A DNA stretch of 32,404 nucleotides, from the NCBI RefSeq assembly GCF_000282215.1, contig NZ_AKJS01000152.1:1-32404 (forward strand), written 5' to 3'. Source of the DNA: Pseudomonas sp. GM21 (GTDB lineage: Bacteria; Pseudomonadota; Gammaproteobacteria; Pseudomonadales; Pseudomonadaceae). Shown piece by piece: positions 1 through 7,732 of the stretch. The first letter of the stretch is position 1. Each line of letters opens with the position of its first letter. The translations under genes were made by a program, and so were the position numbers. The notes beneath the pieces were generated by a model, which had not been told where the DNA came from, searched no databases, and saw only the letters and a program-made list of their open reading frames with translations.

Positions 1-76
1 CGTGAGGGTTGCGGCTGCCCCAGCCATAGCACACGCCATCCGGTGCGGCGCTGTCCTGCATGGAAATGTCGAGCAT
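1..76 (-). CDS. PaaI-like hotdog thioesterase, N-terminal fragment (partial)
   Basis: Only the first 25 codons are inside the window; the gene runs off the left edge on the minus strand. The start ATG (76-74) is preceded at about five bases by AAGGGA, a good ribosome-binding site. The peptide contains PDGVCYGWGSRNPH, which resembles the N-terminal 'C-x-G-C-G-x-x-N-P-x-G-L' signature of PaaI/4HBT-type hotdog thioesterases, with Trp where the second Cys commonly sits. The match rests on this short motif alone, so substrate and exact family are open. Confidence 0.45.
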   Translation of the reverse strand, partial: MLDISMQDSAAPDGVCYGWGSRNPH

Positions 77-154
77 GGTGGTCCCTTGTTGTGCTTGAAA
101 GTCCTCTGCGATTAAAACGCTGGAAGCAGGGGAAGTCCATTGCACCATTCGGTA

Positions 155-340
155 ATGCCGATCAGCCATAACACGATCCGTAGCAGCTGGCGAAGCCTGC
201 GTCCGGCTGCGCAGCAGTCGTTAAATCAGGCGATGCGGTGTTTCAGAAAGACCGCAAACTCAGGTATTACGACTGCTGCGCAGCCGGACGCAGGCTTCGC
301 CAGCTGCTACGGATCGCGTTGTGGCTTAACTGATCGGCAT
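155..340. repeat. Long REP-based inverted repeat, MITE-like element
   Basis: The arms at 174-221 and 269-316 are a perfect 48-nt inverted repeat carrying the REP motif GTAGCAGCTGGCGAAGCC. A further 11-nt outer pair (155-165 ATGCCGATCAG and 330-340 CTGATCGGCAT) encloses them. The spacer at 222-268 is unique. The right flank (311-340) closely matches the right flank of the element at 2042-2152, so both look like copies of a larger mobile or formerly mobile unit built on a REPIN. The 83-codon reading frame across it (140-391) is a by-product of the repeat. From 77 to 154 and from 341 to 526 I see no gene. Confidence 0.85.
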
Positions 341-532
341 AAGTCCATCCGGGTAATTTTTTCATTACCGGTGCAGTTCACGGCAGAGTAAATTCTTGCT
401 CAGATGGCTTGAAACCCGTCATGCCACGTTTCCGGACAGCCGCCATGCTCAACATCGCACTTGTCCAGCTGAAGTTGGCCGTTACCGCTGAACCGCAAGC
501 ACTGTGATCAGGTAAACGTGCGCAACAAAAAA

Positions 533-560
533 GGCACCTTCATCGCCCGATGAAGGTGCC
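533..560. terminator. Bidirectional rho-independent terminator
   Basis: GGCACCTTCATC pairs with GATGAAGGTGCC (12 bp, 4-nt loop). The stem is flanked by six A on the left and five T on the right, so it works in both directions. It sits 25 bp beyond the stop of the dienelactone hydrolase gene and most likely ends the DoxX-hydrolase transcript. Confidence 0.9.
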
Positions 561-585
561 TTTTTCTTTTTCATGGCAGGCGTTT

Positions 586-1284
586 CTACAGCTCCTGACC
601 CAAAAAGATCAACGTATTGCCATGCGCCTCAGCCGCTGCGCGCTGGTTGTAGCTGTCGCGGTGCGAGCAGTTGAAGCCATGTTCGGCTTCTGGGTACACG
701 ACAATTTCTACATTATCGTTGGTGTCGAAACGCTCGGCGATTTTCTCCACGGCTTCCAGCGGAATGTGGCTGTCCTGTTCACCGAAGTGCATCAGCAAAG
801 GCACTTCAATGTCATCGGCGCGGTCCAGGTGATTCTGGATGCCGCCGCCGTAGTAGGCGATGGCCACTTCCACCAGCCCGTTGGCGGCAGTGAGGTACGA
901 GAGCAGGCCGCCGAAGCAATAGCCGATGGACGCGATGCCGCCATCGAGCCCTGGCTGGTCATCGAGCGCGTCGATGGCCAGTTTTATATCGGCTTGCGCC
1001 TTGGTGATGTCCGTGGCGTTCATCAACTCGACGGCGCGTTTCCAGCCGGATTCGTCATAGGTCAGTTCGATGTGGTGGCCGCTGCGCCAGAACAGGTCCG
1101 GCACAATCACCAGATACCCATCGGCGGCGTATTGCTCAGCGACCGAGCGGATGTGCTCGTTGACACCGAAAATCTCCTGGATCAGTACGATCCCCGGGCC
1201 GCGTTGGGTATGAGGAATGGCCAGGTAAGCGCCGAACGTACCTTCGTCGCTGTCGATGTCGATCCATTGGGTGGTCACGCTCAT
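586..1284 (-). CDS. Dienelactone hydrolase family protein
   Basis: An alpha/beta-hydrolase of 232 residues, the usual length for the family. The triad is plain: Cys123 in the nucleophile elbow GYCFGG, Asp171 in GEQDSHIP and His202 in EAEHGFNC, with Glu37 in QEIFG. These positions match those I recall for classical dienelactone hydrolase (C123, D171, H202). The classical enzyme opens 4-carboxymethylenebut-2-en-4-olide to maleylacetate in chlorocatechol breakdown, but no chlorocatechol genes lie nearby, so the real substrate is probably another lactone or ester. It is cytoplasmic, with no signal peptide. AGGAG sits five bases before the ATG. It follows DoxX by 55 bp on the same strand and may be co-transcribed; the terminator at 533-560 ends the unit. 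Confidence 0.9.
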   Translation of the reverse strand: MSVTTQWIDIDSDEGTFGAYLAIPHTQRGPGIVLIQEIFGVNEHIRSVAEQYAADGYLVIVPDLFWRSGHHIELTYDESGWKRAVELMNATDITKAQADIKLAIDALDDQPGLDGGIASIGYCFGGLLSYLTAANGLVEVAIAYYGGGIQNHLDRADDIEVPLLMHFGEQDSHIPLEAVEKIAERFDTNDNVEIVVYPEAEHGFNCSHRDSYNQRAAAEAHGNTLIFLGQEL

Positions 1285-1339
1285 GGTGGCTCCTGTCTAC
1301 GCAAGTGAGGTGAAGAGTGAAGCTTGTCACGGTAGCATC

Positions 1340-1855
1340 TCAACGATTGTGACGGCGCCAGAAAAATCGCGCCAGCAGCGTATCGAGACTCAGCTTGCCG
1401 GCACCCGAGAGCAACAACGGCATCAGGGCGGCGAGGTAGATCAGCGGCAGTTTGAAGTTGCCATGACCCTTGTTGCTGATGGCGTAACCCTGGGCAAGCT
1501 CACTTAATGTAGACCAATCGGCCGGCCAGTGAACGGCAGCGGTGGCGACCACAGTGATCACCATCAGACTGATTGCCGATACCCGCGTGCCGAAGCCCAC
1601 CAGAATGGCGAGGGCGCCAATCAGCTCGGCCCACATCGACAGTTCCCAGTTCAGCGTGGCCGGCAGTTGGTCGAACGGAAACGGAAAACGGTCCTGGATG
1701 TCGGCAAACCAGTTGTCGCCGTTCCATTTCTCCAGGCCCGACTCGAAAAATTCCCAGGCGATGAACAGCCGCAAGGTCAGGGGCGCGAGCCAGCTACCGG
1801 CACGGTCGAGGTTCAGGTGCAGGCCTTTCACGGCCGATGAGAGCGAAGTGTTCAT
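1340..1855 (-). CDS. DoxX family inner-membrane protein
   Basis: A 171-residue protein with about four hydrophobic segments (near 22-40, 74-90, 93-110 and 134-155) and the DoxX hallmark RLFIAWEFFESGLEKW after the first helix. DoxX proteins are small quinone-associated or redox-related membrane proteins of poorly defined role. The first periplasmic loop (about 44-70) is long and rich in Trp, Phe and Pro, which is common in the family. The start has GGAG eight bases upstream. It precedes the dienelactone hydrolase on the same strand and is probably the promoter-proximal gene of a two-gene unit. Confidence 0.85.
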   Translation of the reverse strand: MNTSLSSAVKGLHLNLDRAGSWLAPLTLRLFIAWEFFESGLEKWNGDNWFADIQDRFPFPFDQLPATLNWELSMWAELIGALAILVGFGTRVSAISLMVITVVATAAVHWPADWSTLSELAQGYAISNKGHGNFKLPLIYLAALMPLLLSGAGKLSLDTLLARFFWRRHNR

Positions 1856-2041
1856 AGGCTGATCTCCGTAGCTTGAGTGAGTTGAGCGCTTTGATCGGCT
1901 TGGCCAATCGACTGGCGTAGTTCATCAAGCAGGTGTATCTGCGATGTGTCGTTGCGGGCGGGATTTATGGGCCGGGTGTGTCAGGAACAGGTCTGTACAC
2001 ACACTGATACAAGCCCTGCGCACACCCCCTGTAGGAGAGTA

Positions 2042-2152
2042 ATGCTGTTCATTTAAGGAGCGACCCAATTTTGTAGCAGCTGGCGCAGCCTGCAGCCGGA
2101 CGCAGGCTGCGCCAGCTGCTACAAGGTTCGCGTTGGCTTAAGTGAACAGCAT
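2042..2152. repeat. REP-based inverted repeat, second copy of the MITE-like element
   Basis: The core arms 2071-2093 and 2102-2124 form a perfect 23-bp palindrome around an 8-nt loop and contain GTAGCAGCTGGCGCAGCC. Outer arms 2042-2057 and 2137-2152 match at 15 of 16 positions. The right flank (2125-2152) aligns with 311-340 of the first element with four mismatches and one 2-nt gap. The rest of this 372-bp intergenic stretch (1856-2041 and 2153-2227) holds the promoters of the flanking divergent genes and no reading frame I would defend. Confidence 0.85.
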
Positions 2153-2227
2153 GTAAGAGTGGTGAATGACGCTCCGGGAAATTTCCTATACATTTTCCGG
2201 CCGCCCCCTGCATGGTGAAACCGCTTC

Positions 2228-3730
2228 ATGTCTCTTGCGCTCGAACGTCTAGTCGCTGGCACGCCGATTCCTTTTGCCGGTAATCGTGTCACGGTGGTCA
2301 GCCCCGAGCTGGCCGCACGCTTTCAGCCCGGAGACCATCTGCTGGTGGAGCAGGTCAGCGGCGAATTGTTGCTGATTCCGGTGGCTGATCAGCACGCGGC
2401 AAGCGTAGCGATCGAGCGTGCGGCAGCGGCGTTCAGCGCGATGTCGGCGGTGTCGGATCAAGCGATCAGCACCTTTTTCGACCTGTTTGCCCAGCGCCTG
2501 GAAACCCCGGCGTGCTGGGACTTGATCGCGGCCGCCAACCTCAACGACATCGAACGCGCCAAGGCTCGTGGGCGCTCTACGACGCGTTTGCTGGCCGATG
2601 AACGTATGCGTGGTGACATGATCGCCGGCCTCCGGGCCTGGCGCGATGCACCCGCTTCGCGGGGCAAGGTGCTTAGTTGCGTCGAGCACGATGGCTGGAA
2701 GGTTGAACAAGTGGTGTCGCCGCTGGGCATCGTCGCGTTTGTCTTTGAAGGCCGACCGAATGTGTTCGCCGATGCGGCTGGCGTCTTGCGCACCGGCAAC
2801 ACCGCCGTGTTGCGCATCGGCAGCGATGCATTGGGCACCGCCCAGGCCATCGTCACCCATGCACTGAATCCGGCACTCAGCGATGCCGGATTGCCGGTCG
2901 GCGCGGTGTCGCTGGTCGAAAGCGTCAATCACGCGGCGGGTTGGGCGATGTTCGCCGACCGGCGTCTGTCCCTGGCCGTGGCCCGGGGTTCGGGGCGTGC
3001 GGTCAGCCAATTGGGCAGCATCGCCCAACAGGCCGGCACCGCCGTCAGCCTGCACGGTACCGGTGGCGCCTGGCTGATCGCCGACAAGGGCGCCGACGCA
3101 ACGCGCTTCGCCGCCGTGGTGCGCAATTCTCTGGACCGCAAAGTCTGCAACACCTTGAACGTTTGCCTGATCCAGCGCGACCGCGCCTTTGAACTGGTGC
3201 CGCTGTTTCTCGATGCGTTGCAACAGGCCGGCAGCGCCCGGGGCCAGGGCTGCAAGCTGCACATTGTCGACGGCAGCGAGCCGTATTTGCCGGCTCAATG
3301 GTTAAGTGCAAACGTCGAGGTATACCGCGCCGAAGGCTACCGGACCGAGGCAATGGCCGAACCGTTGCCAGAGGATCAATTGGGGCGCGAATGGGAGTGG
3401 GAAGAAACCCCGGAAGTCAGCCTGATGATCGTCGACGATCTGGACCGCGCTATTACCTTGTTCAATCGATACAGCCCACAGTTCACGGTGTCATTGATCA
3501 GTGAGGATGACGCTGCGCATGAGCGTTTCTACAACGCGGTCAACGCCCCGTTTGTCGGCAACGGCATCACTCGCTGGGTCGACGGGCAGTACGCGCTGAA
3601 CAAGCCGGAGCTGGGACTTTCGAACTGGGAGAGCGGCCGATTGTTCGCGCGCAGCGCGATTCTCTCGGGAGACGGCGTGTTCACCGTGCGTAGTCGCATG
3701 ACGCAGACGGATTTGTCGGTCAAACGCTAG
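2228..3730 (+). CDS. ProA-like aldehyde dehydrogenase with N-terminal extension
   Basis: A 500-residue protein whose body follows gamma-glutamyl-phosphate reductase (ProA), which reduces glutamyl-5-phosphate with NADPH. Landmarks are SPLGIVAFVFEGRPNVFADAA (164-184; ProA has a similar EARPNVT stretch), the cofactor-side segment LAVARGSGRAVSQLGS (249-264), and the catalytic Cys307 in KVCNTLN (ProA VCNALET). ProA is usually about 420 residues. Here about 55 extra N-terminal residues (GNRVTVVSPELAARFQPGDHLLV region) look like a small beta-rich domain. No proB or proline gene is adjacent, and pseudomonads normally encode proA elsewhere, so this is probably a paralog acting on another acyl phosphate or aldehyde. 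ATG start; no strong Shine-Dalgarno is visible. Confidence 0.8.
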   Translation: MSLALERLVAGTPIPFAGNRVTVVSPELAARFQPGDHLLVEQVSGELLLIPVADQHAASVAIERAAAAFSAMSAVSDQAISTFFDLFAQRLETPACWDLIAAANLNDIERAKARGRSTTRLLADERMRGDMIAGLRAWRDAPASRGKVLSCVEHDGWKVEQVVSPLGIVAFVFEGRPNVFADAAGVLRTGNTAVLRIGSDALGTAQAIVTHALNPALSDAGLPVGAVSLVESVNHAAGWAMFADRRLSLAVARGSGRAVSQLGSIAQQAGTAVSLHGTGGAWLIADKGADATRFAAVVRNSLDRKVCNTLNVCLIQRDRAFELVPLFLDALQQAGSARGQGCKLHIVDGSEPYLPAQWLSANVEVYRAEGYRTEAMAEPLPEDQLGREWEWEETPEVSLMIVDDLDRAITLFNRYSPQFTVSLISEDDAAHERFYNAVNAPFVGNGITRWVDGQYALNKPELGLSNWESGRLFARSAILSGDGVFTVRSRMTQTDLSVKR

Positions 3731-3737
3731 GGCGCAC

Positions 3738-3743
3738 TATAAT
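3738..3743 (+). promoter_or_regulatory. Candidate -10 box for the BON-domain gene
   Basis: A perfect TATAAT lies about 40 bp before the BON-gene ATG, just after the stop of the ProA-like gene. The best -35 candidate (TTGTCG) is 19 bp upstream, which is slightly wide. This suggests the BON gene has its own promoter. Confidence 0.45.
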
Positions 3744-3782
3744 TAGGGTGTTTGCTCCTTCGTTCTGAAAGAGGGATACACC

Positions 3783-4133
3783 ATGAAACTTCGTTCCTTC
3801 GAGCAGTATTCACATCAACTGGAAGCGGTCGCTCACGACACATGGCTGACGACACGGGTGAAGTCGGCCCTGGCCATGGCCGAGCCCACCCTTGCCATGC
3901 ACATTCACGTTAAAAGCCATGCGGGCACGGTGGCGTTGAGTGGTCGGGTCAACACCCATCGGCAATGTGAGCAAGTGGTCGCAATCACACGTTCGGTTCA
4001 GGGCGTTGTCGACGTCGATGCCAGGGATTTGCTGACTCACGTGTTCATGCCAGGCAGTTATCCCGAACCACCCAACGCCGAAGAAAGCGCTGAACATCGG
4101 CCCCAATCGTCAACCAAACCGGATGACAAATGA
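3783..4133 (+). CDS. BON-domain protein
   Basis: A 116-residue protein with one BON domain (about residues 20-83): DTWLTTRVKSAL, then an IHVKSHAGTVALSGRVNTHRQ strand-turn-strand, then VQGVVDVDARDLL. BON domains bind phospholipid or other ligands and are typical of OsmY-like stress proteins. Unlike OsmY, no signal peptide is visible, since the N-terminus is polar (MKLRSFEQYSHQLE), so it may be cytoplasmic. The C-terminal 30 residues are Pro/Glu/Ser-rich and probably disordered. AAAGAGGG lies ahead of the ATG. Confidence 0.8.
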   Translation: MKLRSFEQYSHQLEAVAHDTWLTTRVKSALAMAEPTLAMHIHVKSHAGTVALSGRVNTHRQCEQVVAITRSVQGVVDVDARDLLTHVFMPGSYPEPPNAEESAEHRPQSSTKPDDK

Positions 4134-4221
4134 CCAGGACGCACCTGAAAGCAGCGCTTCCGTCAATCGGGAGTGCTGCTCAGAGACGTCTACTGGCCTT
4201 CAGCACGTAGAAAAAACGGCG

Positions 4222-4239
4222 GTGTCATCTGGATGTCAC
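4222..4239 (+). promoter_or_regulatory. Possible PhoB box upstream of the Ppx-type gene
   Basis: GTGTCAT-ctgg-ATGTCAC matches the Pho-box layout of two CTGTCAT heptamers separated by 4 bp at 11 of 14 positions. It lies 88 bp before the chosen start of a polyphosphatase-family gene, which is a fitting target. The same bases also form an imperfect inverted repeat, so another regulator is possible. Confidence 0.4.
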
Positions 4240-4327
4240 CTAACCCATGGCAGGATCCTCGCAAACCATCTTGAACGCCCAGCGGAACTCCCTCCGCAAG
4301 CCGATGAAATTGCCAGGAATCCCCGCC

Positions 4328-5263
4328 ATGAAAGGAGACGCCTCCCTGTTTGCAGCCATTGACCTGGGCTCCAATGCGTTTCGCATGATGATTGGACAGT
4401 CGGTCAAGCGGAACCAGAAATGGATGATCCACGAGGTGAAAACCCTGCGTGAACCTGTCCGTCTGTCGGAAGGTTTTCAGGGCGGTGCGCTGGATGAAAT
4501 GGCGCTGGATCGTGGATGGCAGGCGCTTTCGCGATTCGGCAAAAAATTACGCGGTTTTGAAGCCGGCCGGGTGCGGGCGGTGGCAACCAGTGCCGTTCGC
4601 GAAGCTGACAATGCGCAACTGTTTCTGGCCAGCGCCGAGCGCCACCTCGGGTTTCGGATTGACGTGATTTCCGGGCATGAAGAGGCGCAGTTGGTGTACG
4701 CCGGTGTGGCCCATACGATCCCCAGCCCGCAAAGCATGCGACTGGTCGTGGACATCGGTGGCGGGTCCACCGAGTTGATTCTGGGACAGGGCGCTCAGCC
4801 GCTGCTGACCGAAAGCATTGCCATTGGCAGCGGCACTTTCGGTGCGCGCTATTTTTCCGGTGGGTGCATCACCGCCCCGGCGCTGCTGGAGGCGGAGCGT
4901 GTGGCCACGCAGCAATTTGAAACAGTGGCGCGGCGCTACCGTGCCTTGGGTTGGCAGCAGGCCATCGGGTCTTCGGGGACGGCCCGGATGCTCGCCAAAG
5001 TGCTCAAGGCCAACGGGATGAACGACGACGGCGAAAGCGGTATTACCTACAGCGGTCTGCTACGCCTGTCGTTGCGCCTGCTGGAAGTGGGGCATGTCCA
5101 ACAGCTCAAACTGGCCGGACTGCAAAACCATCGCTTGAGCACCTTGCCGGGTGGGCTGGTGGTGATGCTGGCGGCGTTCAAGGTCTTCGGGATCTCGCAG
5201 ATGACGCCATCGGAGGCGGGGTTGAGGTTCGGGGTCCTGCATGGGCTGATGTCCCGGCATTGA
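4328..5263 (+). CDS. Ppx/GppA family phosphatase, short form
   Basis: This protein belongs to the ASKHA-fold family that removes phosphate from polyphosphate or pppGpp. From ATG 4328 it is 311 residues: AAIDLGSNAF at 9-18 (phosphate 1 loop), ATSAVREADN at 96-105, SGHEEAQLVY with the catalytic Glu (118/119), and VVDIGGGSTELI at 150-161 (second phosphate loop). E. coli Ppx is about 500 residues; this protein has the two ASKHA domains only and lacks the C-terminal HD-like domains. In-frame ATGs at 4247 and 4304 exist. I prefer 4328 because AIDLGSN then falls at the usual distance from the N-terminus and AGGA precedes it. The possible Pho box at 4222-4239 also makes a start at 4247 unlikely. Polyphosphate or a nucleotide could be the substrate. 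Confidence 0.85.
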   Translation: MKGDASLFAAIDLGSNAFRMMIGQSVKRNQKWMIHEVKTLREPVRLSEGFQGGALDEMALDRGWQALSRFGKKLRGFEAGRVRAVATSAVREADNAQLFLASAERHLGFRIDVISGHEEAQLVYAGVAHTIPSPQSMRLVVDIGGGSTELILGQGAQPLLTESIAIGSGTFGARYFSGGCITAPALLEAERVATQQFETVARRYRALGWQQAIGSSGTARMLAKVLKANGMNDDGESGITYSGLLRLSLRLLEVGHVQQLKLAGLQNHRLSTLPGGLVVMLAAFKVFGISQMTPSEAGLRFGVLHGLMSRH

Positions 5264-5390
5264 ACCCCCGAACGGCTTGGTAGCCACGGCCAGGCCACCC
5301 AGTGCGAAGTCCGGTTTGATCAATGATTCAGGGTCGCGATCAATTCTGGGGTGGTCACAATTGGCCGTTTCCTCCATGTGGCGATCGTTG

Positions 5391-5423
5391 AAAAAAGCGT
5401 TCCCACACCGCAGTCGGGAACGC
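5391..5423 (-). terminator. Rho-independent terminator of the lipoprotein gene
   Basis: Read on the minus strand, an 8-bp stem (GCGTTCCC / GGGAACGC, 11-nt loop) is followed by a run of six T. It begins 17 bp after the lipoprotein stop codon. Confidence 0.8.
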
Positions 5424-5440
5424 AGGGAAAACCAAAGGCT

Positions 5441-5884
5441 TCAGCTCAGATTGCCGCAGAAAATGTTCTGGTGACCATCGGCCGGATTTTGCTGCACCAC
5501 CAAGACATAGCCGCCGGCTCGAAGTGTCTCGACAGGCACCGGCGCGCTTTTCCAGAAGTACTGCAGCGATGTCGATGAATAGAACCGCGCATTGGGTCCG
5601 TCGTTCATGTCATAGGCCGGTTTTGCACCCAGACTGGCACAGTTTCCGGGGTAGATGTAAGCCATCAAACGACCGGGTAATGCACTGCCCATGGTTTCAC
5701 CGCTGACGGCAAACCAGAACTCGGTCGTATTGCCATTGGGCATCATGATGGGCCGGGCGATATTCCCGACATTGACGGGCGTAGCGTGCAGAGGAACGTT
5801 GGTGATCTGGTTGTCAGGCACCGTCGAACACCCGGAGAGCCACCCGACCGCCACCACCAACGCCAGCGAAGATACGATTTTCAT
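5441..5884 (-). CDS. Putative lipoprotein of unknown function
   Basis: I do not recognise the family. From ATG 5884 it encodes 147 residues: a short signal peptide (MKIVSSLALVVAVGWLSGC) with lipobox LSGC, so Cys19 should be lipidated and the protein anchored in an envelope membrane. The mature part includes NTTEFWFAVSGETMGSALPGR, an NCASLG segment and a Cys near the C-terminus (NIFCGNLS) that could form a disulfide with it. The upstream in-frame ATG at 5932 is rejected because GGGAG sits just ahead of 5884 and the signal peptide begins there. The gene stands alone with its own terminator. Confidence 0.8.
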   Translation of the reverse strand: MKIVSSLALVVAVGWLSGCSTVPDNQITNVPLHATPVNVGNIARPIMMPNGNTTEFWFAVSGETMGSALPGRLMAYIYPGNCASLGAKPAYDMNDGPNARFYSSTSLQYFWKSAPVPVETLRAGGYVLVVQQNPADGHQNIFCGNLS

Positions 5885-6123
5885 CGTGATACTCCCGCTT
5901 GAAAGGACGCGTTGAAGTGATCCCCCTGTCAATTTTAGCTGTCAGGGGAGGGCGGACATTTCTTCGGACAGTCGGTCCTGGCGTACGGTACTTGTATCGC
6001 AACGTATCCCCGGTGCCGACAGCCAACTTCGCATACAAAACCATGGGTCATGCGACACAAGCGGGATACACCGCACCCTTCAAATGAGCTCACCGCATCG
6101 ACGGTCATCATTGGAGAATTGCG

Positions 6124-6573
6124 ATGTCCCGTATCACTTCCCGCAACACCCGGTTCGGCATTGCGCTCGCCGCTGTCACACTGGTTACTTTCGCGAGTTT
6201 TTCGCAGGCTGCCGAGGCAGGCCCTGAAGCGCAGCCTGGAAAAAACTGGCAGTCAGGGCTCCACCGTACAGACCTGGTGCGTCAGGACCTGGACGTCGCC
6301 GAACGTGAGGTGATTCAGGTGCGTGTCGATTTCGATGCCGGTGTGGTCTCACCCAAGCATTCACATCCGGGCGTGGAAGTCGCTTACGTCATCGACGGTA
6401 CGTTTGAGTATCAACTGGAGGGTCGGCCACCGGTCACGCTCAAGGCCGGCGATTCGCTGTACATCCCCGCAGGCACGGCGCATGTGGCGAAGAATGTGGG
6501 TGGCGCAAAAGCCTCAGAGCTGGCGACGTACATTGTGAAGAAAGGCACGCCGCTGCTGGTACTGGAGGAGTAA
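6124..6573 (+). CDS. Secreted cupin-domain protein
   Basis: A 149-residue protein with a signal peptide (about residues 1-32, ending SQAAEA) and one cupin barrel. Motif 1, KHSHPGVEVAYVIDG, gives metal ligands His79, His81 and Glu85; motif 2, GDSLYIPAGTAH, gives His120. The full set of four ligands suggests a bound metal. It is likely periplasmic. The small single-domain cupin could be an enzyme or a sensor; sequence alone does not decide. GGAG precedes the ATG. It is convergent with the methyltransferase gene, whose stop is 17 bp away. Confidence 0.85.
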   Translation: MSRITSRNTRFGIALAAVTLVTFASFSQAAEAGPEAQPGKNWQSGLHRTDLVRQDLDVAEREVIQVRVDFDAGVVSPKHSHPGVEVAYVIDGTFEYQLEGRPPVTLKAGDSLYIPAGTAHVAKNVGGAKASELATYIVKKGTPLLVLEE

Positions 6574-6577
6574 GCAG

Positions 6578-6592
6578 TGTGGGAGCGGGCTC
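6578..6592. repeat. Short REP fragment between convergent genes
   Basis: TGTGGGAGCGGGCTC resembles the start of the REP arm at 8900-8926. It is a lone 15-nt fragment and overlaps the first two bases of the methyltransferase stop codon triplet (6591-6593). Confidence 0.35.
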
Positions 6593-7532
6593 AATCCCCC
6601 AGTGTGAACACCAGCGCTTTCAACCCGCATTCAGCATCGGCATCCGGGAACTCCGGTGGGTTCTCCAGTCGCTGTTCAAAGCGCAGGCTCGGTGCTTCGC
6701 GCGTGACGCCGTCGATGAGGAAGTCGGGACCGAACGCCGGGTCGTTCATGCAGGCCAGGACTGTGCCCTGTGGGCTGAGCAGTTCCGGCAACCGACGCAG
6801 CACGCGCTGGTAGTCCTTGGTCAGCAAAAAACTGCCTTTCTGAAAGGATGGCGGGTCGATGATCACCAAGTCATAAGGCCCCTTGCCAATCACCTTGCCC
6901 CAGGATTTGAACAGGTCGTGGCCGAGAAAACTCACCTGGCTCAAGTCGTGCCCGTTGAGTCGATGATTGTCGCGACCCCGGCTCAGGGCCGGGCTGGACA
7001 TGTCCAGATTGACCACGTGCTCGGCGCCACCTTCGATGGCGGCGACCGAAAAACCGCAGGTGTAGGCAAACAGGTTCAACACTCGCTTGCCCTGGGCATG
7101 GGCCCGCACCCAGTCGCGGCCGTAACGCATGTCGAGAAACAGGCCGGTGTTCTGCTTGCGGCCCAGGTCCACGCGATAGTGCAAGCCGCCCTCGGTGATG
7201 GTCATTTCATCGATCACCTCGCCCAGCAGCCATTCGGTGGTGCTTTGCAGCAGGTAGCGATGTTGCAGCAATAAGGTATGTGCACCGGATTGGGCCCACT
7301 CGGGTGACTGGGTGATTTGCATCAACAGTCGTTTCAAATCTTCCAGCTGCGACGGTTCCGGCTCTTTGAACAGCGCAACCAGCACCACGCCCTGCAGCCA
7401 GTCGACGGTCAACTGCTCCAGCCCCGGCCAGCAGCGGCCACGGCCGTGAAACAGCCGACGGGTTTCTGCGGGGGCCGTTGCCAGGGCCATCAGCAGGTGG
7501 GCGTGGAGGGTGGAAAGCGCGTCTGAGTTCAT
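6591..7532 (-). CDS. RlmI-like class I SAM-dependent methyltransferase
   Basis: A 313-residue protein of the COG1092 type, which includes 23S rRNA cytosine-5 methyltransferases. Visible parts are GLFLDMR (130-136, cf. the RlmI-family 'GYFLDQR' segment), the SAM motif VLNLFAYTCGFSVAA (151-165), NLDMSSPAL (175-183), and the catalytic motif IIDPPSFQKG (224-233) followed by Cys261 in VLACMND. The N-terminus lacks a clear PUA domain, unlike RlmI (about 400 residues), so the target RNA and position are uncertain. No strong Shine-Dalgarno is seen before the ATG. It stands alone on the minus strand. Confidence 0.85.
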   Translation of the reverse strand: MNSDALSTLHAHLLMALATAPAETRRLFHGRGRCWPGLEQLTVDWLQGVVLVALFKEPEPSQLEDLKRLLMQITQSPEWAQSGAHTLLLQHRYLLQSTTEWLLGEVIDEMTITEGGLHYRVDLGRKQNTGLFLDMRYGRDWVRAHAQGKRVLNLFAYTCGFSVAAIEGGAEHVVNLDMSSPALSRGRDNHRLNGHDLSQVSFLGHDLFKSWGKVIGKGPYDLVIIDPPSFQKGSFLLTKDYQRVLRRLPELLSPQGTVLACMNDPAFGPDFLIDGVTREAPSLRFEQRLENPPEFPDADAECGLKALVFTLGD

Positions 7533-7732
7533 CGGGCAGGGTCGGCAGTTTGAGGGGGCGGCATTTTAACCACAATTAAGTAGCCCCGCGCGGTACCAGC
7601 GTCCAAACGCCGAGAATGATTCGTAGCCTCTGCATATCAAAAATGAATTTCCGCCAAGACTGCTGCTCATACTTGATAGACAGCGGTTTTAGAGCGCGAA
7701 AATCTTAGGTGTAATCAAGGAGTGGCAAAATC

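Noticed and set aside
155..340. A CRISPR-like or IS-end interpretation of the long inverted repeat
   Set aside because: There are only two inverted arms, no spacer-repeat periodicity and no transposase; REP/MITE explains it.
448..510. A 20-codon frame beginning MLNIALVQLKLAV, like the N-terminus of a carbon-nitrogen hydrolase
   Set aside because: Too short to test and followed directly by a stop and a terminator; it could be a gene remnant but chance is just as likely.
550..1308. 252-codon plus-strand frame
   Set aside because: Antisense shadow of the dienelactone hydrolase gene, which has full catalytic motifs and a ribosome-binding site.
2249..3298. 349-codon minus-strand frame
   Set aside because: Antisense shadow of the ProA-like gene; composition is Arg/His/Gln-rich with no recognisable domain, typical of GC-rich shadows.
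5264..5390. Possible small gene between the Ppx-type and lipoprotein genes
   Set aside because: No frame with a start signal or recognisable protein; it is the convergent gap before the lipoprotein terminator.
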